From Hordeum vulgare subsp. vulgare (lineage: Eukaryota > Streptophyta > Magnoliopsida > Poales > Poaceae): a stretch of DNA of 64,000 nucleotides. The position numbers and the translations under genes are program-made. Shown here one piece after another: positions 56,243-64,000 of the stretch (positions within the stretch are counted from its first letter, which is position 1; the number at the start of each line of letters is the position of its first letter). The stretch covers positions 545,355,763 to 545,419,762 of the forward strand of contig NC_058524.1 in assembly GCF_904849725.1 (NCBI RefSeq). The letters run 5' to 3'. Under the pieces are notes generated by a model. The model did no database searches. It saw only the letters and a program-made list of their open reading frames with translations, and was not told the origin of the DNA.

Positions 56243-58825
56243 TCAGTCAACAACGTGCAAATCAAATTCCTGTAGCAGGAGAACCCATCTGATTAGCCTA
56301 GGCTTAGCATCCTTCTTCTCCATAAGGTACTTAATAGCAGCATGATCAGAATGAATAATGACTTTGGAGTCCACTATATAAGATCTGGACTTTTCACATG
56401 CAAACACGACTGCTAAAAATTCCTTCTCCGTAGTGGCATAGTTTCTTTGGGCACTGTCTAGAGTTTTACTAGCGTAGTGAATGACATTCAACTTCTTGTC
56501 AACTTTTTGTCCTAGAACAGCACCAACAGCATAATCACTAGCATCACACATGATTTCAAAGGGCAAGTTCCAATCAGGTGGTTGAACAATAGGTGCGGTT
56601 ATCAAGGCCTTCTTAAGTATTTTGAAAGCTTCCTCACAATCCTCATCAAAAACAAAAGGAACATCCTTCTGCAAGAGGTTGGCAAGAGGCCTAGAAATCT
56701 TAGAGAAGTCTTTAATGAACCTTCTATAGAAACCAGCATGACCTAGGAAACTTCGTATACCTCTGATATCTGTGGGGCAAGGCATTTTCTCAATTGCATC
56801 AACCTTAGCCTTATCAACTTCAATGCCTTTCTCAGAGATTTTGTGTCCTAAGACGATGCCTTCATTAACCATGAAGTGGAACTTCTCCCAGTTCAACACG
56901 AGGTTGGTATCTTTGCATCTCTGTAAGACTCGATCAAGGTTGCTGAGGCAATCGTCAAAGGAAGAACCATAAACGGAGAAATCATCCATGAAAACCTCAA
57001 CAATCTTTTCACAAAAGTCAGAGAATATAGCCATCATACATCTTTGAAAGGTGGAAGGTGCATTGCACAAGCCCAAAGGCATACGTCTATAAGCAAAGGT
57101 ACCGAAGGGGCAGGTGAACGTGGTTTTCTCCTGATCAGATTGTGCAACAGGTATTTGCGAGAAACCTGAATAACCGTCTAGAAAGCAGAAGTGTGTGTGT
57201 TTAGATAGCCTTTCTAGCATTTGGTCGATAAACGGCAAAGGATAATGGTCTTTCCTGGTTGCCTTGTTCAGTTTCCGGTAGTCTATCACCATCCTATAGC
57301 CAGTAATAATCCTCTGTGGGATTAGTTCATTCTTATCATTAGGAACGATGGTGATACCTCCCTTCTTAGGTACGCAATATACTGGACTTACCCAATCACT
57401 ATGAGCAACAGGATAAATGATTCCTGCTTCCAGAAGCTTTAATATTTCTTTTCTCACGACCTCTTTCATCCTAGGATTTAATCTCCTTTGATGATCAGCA
57501 ACTGGTTTAGAATCAGGATCGGTTTTAATCTTGTGCTGACATAGAGTGGGACTAATACCCTTAAGATCATCAAGAGTATATCCAATAGTCGCACGGTGCT
57601 TCCTCAAAGTTTTTAATAACTTCTTCTCTTCGTGATTCGAGAGGCGAGCACTAATAATAACAGGATATATCTCCTTCTCATCAAGATAGGCATACTTAAG
57701 TGTATCTAGTAACTGTTTTAGCTCAAACACAGGATCACCCTTTGGCGGGGGAGGATCCCCAAGCAGTTCAACAGGCAGATTATTCTTGAGGATAGGATAT
57801 TGTTCTAAAACAATTTTATCTATCTCATCTCTTTCATCCATATGCATATCATTTTCATGCTCAAGCAGATATTGCTCTAAAGGATCCATAGGAGGCACGG
57901 CAATAGAGGCAAGAGCAATGATTTCATCCCTACCAGATGACTCTTTTTCATGGAGTTGTATTCCAAACTTGGAGAAGTTAAATTCATGAGACACACCCTC
58001 GAAACTAACAGTGATAGTCTGTTTAACGCAATCAATATGAGCATTGACAGTGTTGAGAAAGGGTCTACCAAATATGATGGGACAAAAGCTATCTTGTGCA
58101 GTAGCAAGGACGAGGAAATCAGTAGGGTACTTCATCTTACCACACAATACTTCTACATCTCGCACAATTCCCACAGGGCAGATAGTGTCTCTATTAGCTA
58201 GCGTAATAGTGACATCAATGGGTTCTAACTCAGCACGTGCAATCTCATCTTTGATTTCATCATATAGGGACCGGGGTATTGCACTAACACTAGCACCCAT
58301 ATCACATAAACCATGATAACAGTGATCTCCTATCTTGACAGAAACAACGAGAAGGCCAACTACAGGTCCGTATTTGTCTTTCGCGTGAGGTTTAGCAATT
58401 CTAGCGGAGTCCTCACAGAATTTGATAACAAGCCCGTCTATGTCTTCGGTTAAGAGATCTTTGATAATAGCAACACTAGGTTCAAGTCTAATTTCCTCAC
58501 GGGGTGCAAGTGGTCTAATGTAACCCCTATGTATCACAGTTGGAGATTTAGAATAATCCTTTTTCCTAGCAGGGTAAGATGGTTTCTCAGTGTAGGCACA
58601 AGGAACAATAGGATCATTATAGGCAATGACTTTCTCTTCAACTAGATTGGGTTTCACTATGTTGACTTCTATAGGAGGATGATACTTAAACCACTTCTCT
58701 TTGGGAAGATCAATATGAACAGCAAAAGATTCACATAGAGAAGCTACTATCTCAGAGTCAAGTCCATACTTAGCGCTAAAATCTCTAGAAGTGTTTGTTT
58801 CAACAAAAGATTTAACGCAATCAAA
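56243..58825 (-). pseudogene. Protease, reverse transcriptase and RNase H region of element G pol
   Basis: Open from the TAG at 58826 to TGA at 56243-56245. Counted from the Met at 58657: protease site D119 ([12 protein letters not shown], with Met where Ser or Thr is usual); reverse transcriptase D494 and the FMDD box at 556-559; RNase H D705, E744 and D771. The TGA falls where relatives have Arg (VVDRKGADN), consistent with a CGA to TGA change at a CpG. The same frame continues into integrase, so a single codon separates them. The frame also continues upstream into gag. Confidence 0.9.
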
Positions 58826-59523
58826 CTAGAAATTCATACCTGAATCCTTACCTTCTTCAAGCTCCCAATCTTCAGAGTTACGTTTGATTCTTTCCAATAA
58901 ATTCCACTTGTGGTCAATATCCCTCTTCATAAAAGAACTGGTACAAGAAGTGTCAAGCATGGTACGATCTTCATGAGAAAGCCGAGCATAAAAGTTTTGA
59001 GTGAAAATTTCTCTCGAGAGCTCATGATTGGGGCATGAATATAGCATTGATTTAAGCCTCCCCCAAGCTTGAGCTATGCTTTCCCTATCACGAGGCCAAA
59101 AGTTATAAATATAATTTCGATCACGATGTACTAAATGCATAGGATAAAACTTTTGATGAAATTCCAATTTCAACCGATTGTAGTCCCATGATCCAGTATC
59201 ATCACATAGCCTATACCATGTCAACGCCTTATCCTTCAAAATAAAGGAAATACTTTCTTCTTTACCTCATCCTCGGGCAAACCTGCAAGCTTAAATAAAC
59301 CACAAACTTCATCTACATAGATTAGATGCAAGTCTGGATGTGAAGATCCATCTCCTGTAAAAGGATTAGCCGGCAGTTTCTCAAGCATACCCGAAGGAAT
59401 TTCATAAAAGATATTTTCAGTAGGTACCTCAGGTTGAGGAGTAACTCCTTGTGTTTCCGTTCCTAGTGAAGATACCCCTAACAAATTCCTCAAAGGAACA
59501 GTTTCCATAGTGACAAGTGACAA
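58826..59523 (-). pseudogene. gag of element G (one frameshift, terminal nonsense)
   Basis: Starts at ATG 59523, 62 nt after the PBS. The N-terminal 95 codons end in FPLF where one base is missing near 59240. The other frame continues with KALTWYRLCDD and the Retrotrans_gag motif SIAQAWGRLKSMLYSCPNH to TAG 58826. That frame is the pol frame, so gag and pol form one polyprotein in the family. No CCHC zinc knuckle is visible. Confidence 0.85.
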
Positions 59524-59585
59524 TAAATTTCAGCACAGTATATAAATGTTTCCTTACCAATTTCCACTTACCAAAGGTGCTTCAC

Positions 59586-59603
59586 TCCCTGGCAACGATG
59601 CCA
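59586..59603 (-). other. Primer-binding site (tRNA-Asp) of element G
   Basis: The + strand TCCCTGGCAACGATGCCA resembles the tRNA-Asp 3' end with about three mismatches, 11 bases from the 5' LTR. Confidence 0.75.
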
Positions 59604-59614
59604 GAAAAGAGTCT

Positions 59615-61143
59615 TGATGAACCACAAGTATAGGGAATCAATCGTAGACCTTTCGATAAGTAAGAGTGTCGAACCCAACGAGGAGCAGAAGGCTCTGATA
59701 AACGGTTTTCAGCAAGGTAATAACTACAAGCACTGAAAGTAGCGGTAACAAGTGATGGTGTAGTGAGGTGAAACATAGCATGTGAAAAGTAACAAGTAAC
59801 AAGTAGTAGCAACGGTGCAGAAAAGTTACCCAATCCCTTTTGTAGCAAGGGACAAGCCTGAACAAAGTCTTATAGGAGGAAAAACACTCCCGAGGACACA
59901 CGGGAATTTCTGTCATGCTAGTTTCATCATGTTCATATGATTCGCGTTCGTTACTTTGATAATTTGATATGTGGGTGGACCGGTGCTTGGTTACTTCCCT
60001 TACTTGGACAAGCATCCCACTTATGATTAACCCCTCTCGCAAGCATCTGAACTACGAAAGAAGAATTAAGACAACGTCTAACCATAGCATTAAACTAGTG
60101 GATCCAAGTCAGCCCCTTACGAAGCAACGCATAGACTGGGGTTTAAGCTTCTGTCACTCTAGCAACCCATCATCTACTTACTACTCCCCAATGCCTTACT
60201 CTAGGCCCAAATATGGTGAAGTGTTATGTAGTCGACGTTCACATAACACCACTAGAGGAAATGACAACATACAACATATCAAAATACCGAACGAATACCA
60301 AATTCACATGACTATTATTAGCAAGACTTATCCCATGTCCTCGGGAACAAAAGTAACTACTCACAAAGCATAATCATAGTCATGATCACAGGTGTAATGA
60401 GTAGCATCAAGGATCTGAACATAAACTCTTCCACCAAGTAATCCAACTAGCATCAACTACAAAGAGTAATCAACACTACTAGCAACCTTACAAGTACCAA
60501 TCGGAGTCGCGAGACGGAGATTGGTTACAAGAGATGAACTAGGGTTTGGATATGATATGGTGCTGATGAAGATGTTGATGGTGACGAGTCCCCTCCGATG
60601 AGAGGAGTGTTGGTGATGACGATGGCGACGATTTCCCCCTCCGGGAGGGAAGTTTCCCCGGCAGGATCGTCCTGCCGGAACTCTAGATTGGTTCTGCTCA
60701 AGTTCCGCCTCGTGGCGGCGGAGAATCCACGAAAAAGCTCCGCCCTGATTTTTTTTCCGGACGAAACCCTTTAAATAGCAGAAGAGGGGGGCTAGTGGGC
60801 CACCAGGGCGCCCACAAGCCCTGTAGCCGCAGCCAGGGGGGCAGGCGGCGGCTACCAGGCTTGTGGGCCCCTGGTAGCTCCCCTCTGGCACTTCTTTCGC
60901 CCAGTATTTTTTATATATTCCCAAAATATTCCACGTTGATTTTCAGGGCATTTGGAGTTGCACAGAATAGAGGACTCAGACTTGCTCCAGAATTCCAGAA
61001 TTCCAGCTGCCCGTATTCTCCCTCTTCAAATAAACCTTGCAAAATAAGAGAGAAAAGGCATAAGTATGGTACCACAAAGTAATATAACAGTCCAAAAGGC
61101 GATAAATATCAACATGAAAGCACGATCCAAAATGGACGTATCA
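59615..61143 (-). repeat. 5' LTR of element G
   Basis: It is 1529 bp. Minus-strand TATA-like CTATTTAAA at 60770-60778; inverted-repeat arms at 60812-60820 and 60858-60866 lie about 35-45 bp upstream of it. It ends GTTCATCA at 59615. Confidence 0.88.
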
Positions 61144-62052
61144 GCGGGCGGCGAACCCCCTCCCCCTGCGACCTGGTCCATTGGAAGGTCTCGGATAGGG
61201 TTGCGATGAGAACAACTCGTTTCTCATTACTAAAAAATAACCGGTGTATTCCGCTAAATAAAGGATTGGATTCCATACCTTTGGGCCAGGGTTTTGAGCC
61301 TAGAGGTTCGTCGGGAACCGTATCAAAGGCTTTGAGCTCCTCATCAGAATTCAGGCCAGCGCCGAGCAGGACGACCTTGCTCTTGCAAGGTCTCTTCGGG
61401 GACCAAGGAGGTAGCCCCTCCTCGGCCCCGTTTGGTGCCCCCCTCTTCCTCATCTAGAAAGAGTCTTTCTCCTCCTCATCTTCTCCATCCTCCCCCTCGT
61501 GGGTGGAGGAGGCATGAGTATCCACGAACTTGGTATCTGGAGGACCCCTCAAACAAAGACCCCCGCGGGTCTCCTTGTTCTTGTTCTCCCGCGCCGTGTA
61601 CGGCGCCTCTACCAACATCGCGATAGGCAATGCTGATCGGGGTTCCTCGGGCAAGGGAGCTGGGTTGTCTATGTTTTCGTCTTTGGCCAACCAATCCTGA
61701 AGCACGGTAGGAGAAATAATAAGACCCTCAATAAAAATTGGAGCTTTTAAGTACGTATATGAGCTCGGACATACCTCCAACGGGGGGTCTTGGCATACAA
61801 GCCAGTGTCTTCCTCCTCGGCCGGCCACTCATGCTGAGGCTTGAGCAGCATCCGCCACATGTTCTCATGGGTGGTGCGGTAAAACTCATGCACCACCCGG
61901 AGGTCGCTGGGCTTGTAGGACCACATCGGGTTATCCCAACACTAGCAGGGAAGGTTGCGGCAATGAAGCATGACCTAGACCACGTTAGTCAGCTCGATGT
62001 TGGTCGCCACCATCTGCTTGATGCGCTTCTGCAGCAGCTTCACATCTGGTGC
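61144..62052 (-). pseudogene. Antisense ORF of element F, 5' part
   Basis: Resumes after G's duplication. On the minus strand 61828-61454 and 61453-61149 share one frame with a TAG at 61454-61456. Motifs include TYLKAPIFIEGLIISP and PKRPCKSKVVLL. Above that, shifted frames still read HEFYRTTHENMWRMLLKPQ (about 61900) and NIELTNVVQVML (about 62010). I recognise these from Triticeae proteins annotated as transposon-derived. The start is lost to the Sabrina-group LTR at 62053. Confidence 0.55.
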
Positions 62053-62778
62053 TGCTATGGCGACAGAAAACCTTCTATCCTCTCTTGAGCTTGCGTTGGT
62101 TTTTCCCTTGAAGAGGAAAGGGCGATGCAGCACAGGAGTAGTAAGTATTTCCCTCAGTTTGAGAACCAAGGTCTCAATCGAGTAGGAGAATCGCGTCAAG
62201 TCCAGAGTACGTGCACAAACACAAAAGAGCTTGCACCCAACGCTATAAAGGGGTTGTCAATCCCTTCAAGATTGATTGCAAAGTGAGATCTGAAGGCAGA
62301 AAGGGCAACGAAGAAAAAGAGTAAGGCTGAAAATATAATGTGGAGTAGACCCGGGGGCAATAGTGTTCAGTAGAGGCTTCTCTCAAAATAGCAAGTATTA
62401 CGGTGGGTGAACAAATTACTGTCGAGCAACTGATAGAACCGCGCAAACTCATGACGATGTCTAAGGCAATGATCATACATATAGGCATCACGTCCGAGAC
62501 AAGTAGACCGATACTTTCTGCATCTACTACTATTACTCCACACATCGACCACTATCCCGCATGCATCTAGTGTATTGACTTCATGACGAACAGAGTAACG
62601 CCTTAAGCAAGATGACATGATGCAGAGGGATAATCTCAAACTAATGATGAAAACCCCATCTTTTTACCCTTGATGGCAACAACACGATACGTGCCTCGCT
62701 ACCCCTTCTGTCACTGGGTGAGGTCACCGCATGGTATGAACCCAAAACCAAGCACTTCTCCCATTGCAAGAATCATAG
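62053..62778 (-). mobile_element. Sabrina-group LTR, reverse, right end of F, split by a Copia LTR
   Basis: The + strand start TGCTATGGCGAC matches the reverse of the solo LTR end (TGCTACGGCAAC) and stays colinear with it (reverse of about 45410-46156). GGTGC at 62048-62052 is the presumed duplication; the other side is outside the window. It is broken at 62778 by the next element. Confidence 0.8.
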
Positions 62779-64000
62779 TGTTGGGTAACGTAGCATAAAT
62801 TCAAAAAAAATTCCTACGCATATTCAGATCTTCATATGGAGAGACCAGCAACGAGAGAGGAGTGAGTGCATCTTCATACCTTTGAAGATCGCTAAGCGGA
62901 AGCGTTACTAGAACGCGGTTGATGGAGTCGTACTTGCGGCAATTCAGATCGCGGTATGATTCCGATCTAGTGCCGAACTACGGCACCTCCGCGTTCAACA
63001 CACGTGCAGCCCGGTGACGTCTCCCGCACCTTGATCCAGCAAGGAGGAGGGAGATGTTGGGGAAGATCTCCAACAGCACGACGGCGTGGTGTCGATGGAG
63101 AGACGAGGTCTCCCGGCAGGGCTTCGCCAAGCACACGCAGAGAGGAGGAGAAAGAAGAGCAGGGTTGCGCCGAGGGAGATGGAAAACTGTGTCTGGAAAA
63201 TCCCAAAAGTGCCCACTATATATATAGGGGGAGGGAGGGGCTGCGCCCCCTTGAGGGTTTCCCTCTCCTGGGAGGGGTGGCAGCCCTAGATGGGGGGAGG
63301 TGCGGCGGCCAAGGGGGGAGGAGGGGTGACGCACCCTTCTGGTGGGCCTTAGGCCCACCTGCGCTAGGGTTCCCCCTCCCCCCCTCTCCCTTCTTCTTGC
63401 ACCATGGGCTGAGTGGGGGGCGCACCAGCCCACCTAGGGGCTGGTTCCCTCCCGCACTTGGCCCATCTAGCCTCCCGGGGTCGTTGCCCCCTTCCGGTGG
63501 ACCCCCGGGCCACCTCCGGTGGTCCCGGTACGTTACCGGTGACGCCCGAAACACTTCCGGTGTCCGAAACCATCCGTCCTATATATCAATCTTTACCTCC
63601 GGACCATTCTGGAGCTCCTCATGACGTCCGGGATCTCATCCAGGACTCTGAAAAACTTTCTATAACCTCGTATAACAATTCCCTATAACCCTAGCGTCAT
63701 CGAACCTTAAGTGTGTAGACCCTACGGGTTCGGGAGACATGTAGACATGACCGAGACACCTCTCCGACCAATAACCATCAGTGGGGTCTGGATACCCATG
63801 GTGGCTCCCACTTGCTCCACGATGATCTCATCAGATGAACCACGATGTCAAGGATTCAATCAATCCCGTATACAATTCCCTTTGTCTGTCGGTATAGAAC
63901 TTGCCTGAGATTCGATCGTCGGTATACCTATACCTTGTTCAATCTCATTACCGGTAAGTCTCTTTACTCGTTCTGTAGCACGTCATCGTGTGACTAACTC
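62779..64000 (-). mobile_element. BARE/WIS/Angela-type Copia LTR, reverse, runs off window
   Basis: The + strand begins TGTTGGGTAACGTAGCAT, the reverse of this Copia group's LTR end (CTACGTTACCCAACA). The minus-strand TATA box TATATATATA lies at 63217-63226. The G-rich and C-rich stretch 63230-63560 and the conserved text near the right edge (CAATCCCGTATACAATTCCC) fit the group. CATAG (62774-62778) is the presumed duplication. About 1.2 kb of the LTR is in the window; no coding part is reached. Internal frames here are artefacts of high GC content. Confidence 0.75.

Larger units (their letters stand above)
50860..61143 (-). mobile_element. Element G: near-complete autonomous Athila-like Gypsy retrotransposon (Fatima-like, tentative)
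   Basis: It is 10284 bp with perfect duplication GCGGG (50855-50859 and 61144-61148). The minus-strand order is LTR, tRNA-Asp PBS, gag, protease, reverse transcriptase, RNase H, integrase, internal promoter-like module, ORF3, internal polypurine-like site, non-coding region, polypurine tract, LTR. Only two nonsense codons and one frameshift disrupt gag-pol. I count about seven mismatches in the first 120 bases of the two LTRs. The family name is from memory. Confidence 0.88.
29211..62052 (+). mobile_element. Element F: Tat-like Gypsy derivative, gag-protease on + and a decayed ORF on -, no pol
   Basis: F sequence occupies 29211-29838, 39226-40165, 46157-50859 and 61144-62052; the gaps are later insertions. 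The + strand carries gag and protease remnants, and the - strand carries a decayed ORF with coiled-coil parts. Only about 1.2 kb lies between them, so reverse transcriptase, RNase H and integrase are missing. No F LTR is identified with certainty. Elements of the Tat lineage often carry an extra, frequently antisense, ORF near the 3' end, which fits. Confidence 0.65.

Noticed and set aside
63004..63624. 206-codon Gly/Pro/Arg-rich frame near the right edge
   Set aside because: It lies in the GC-rich part of a Copia LTR, opposite to the LTR's transcription, and overlaps several equally long frames on the other strand.
1..64000. Host genes, rRNA, CRISPR arrays, MITEs or DNA transposons
   Set aside because: I found no gene with host-type domains, no rRNA or CRISPR pattern, and no terminal inverted repeats with TA or 8-9-bp duplications. 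Small decayed MITEs could be missed by eye.

Overview
The window looks like intergenic DNA from a Triticeae grass (wheat, barley, rye or Aegilops). I find no host gene. Essentially every base belongs to a stack of nested LTR retrotransposons. The organism call rests on family signatures recalled from the literature: Sabrina, Sukkula and BARE/WIS/Angela-type LTR ends, and the very common Triticeae Athila-like group whose LTRs start TGATACGTC and whose primer-binding site (PBS) matches tRNA-Asp. Names marked tentative are memory matches, not search results.

Layout by nesting. (1) Element D, a Gypsy-type LTR running off the left edge (1-1690 and 27979-28248), contains element A (1691-27973; WHAM-like, tentative; TSD GAGGC). 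A is itself split by a complete reverse Sabrina element (5523-12389, TSD GTTGG) in its gag, and by element B (17973-27774, TSD TGGTG; 3.2-kb LTRs, Met-tRNA PBS, zinc-knuckle gag, no pol) in its 3' LTR. (2) A sense-strand Sukkula LTR fragment (28249-29210) abuts element F, a long Gypsy derivative (29211-62052) with gag and protease on + and a decayed ORF on - near its far end, but no reverse transcriptase or integrase. F is interrupted by element E (29839-39225, same family as A, TSD CCCCA), a Sabrina-group solo LTR (40166-46156, TSD GTCAT) that holds a 4.4-kb Sukkula solo LTR (40806-45237, TSD TCTAT), element G (50860-61143, minus, TSD GCGGG; the only element with a pol) and a reverse Sabrina-group LTR (62053-62778). 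That last LTR is broken by a reverse BARE/WIS/Angela-type Copia LTR running off the right edge.

How the parts work together. A and E encode gag-protease and an Athila-type third ORF (ORF3), with no pol between them; both copies stop at the same place, so this is a family trait. They share with G a tRNA-Asp PBS, similar LTR ends and the same polypurine tract, so a G-like autonomous relative could supply reverse transcriptase and integrase. F and B also lack pol.

The strongest signal not explained by ordinary annotation is a shared architecture around ORF3 in A, E and G. A second, internal copy of the LTR promoter module (a GC-rich inverted repeat, CCACAAGCC...GGCTTGTGG) lies just upstream of ORF3. 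In G it carries its own TATA box, and in A and E a 222-nt candidate leader intron follows it. An internal copy of the polypurine tract (AAGCTTGGGGGAGT) lies 22-42 nt downstream of the ORF3 stop. ORF3 is fully open in E and G although their gag frames are broken. A second notable signal is a 73-nt tRNA-like sequence with perfect A and B boxes inside the Sukkula solo LTR.
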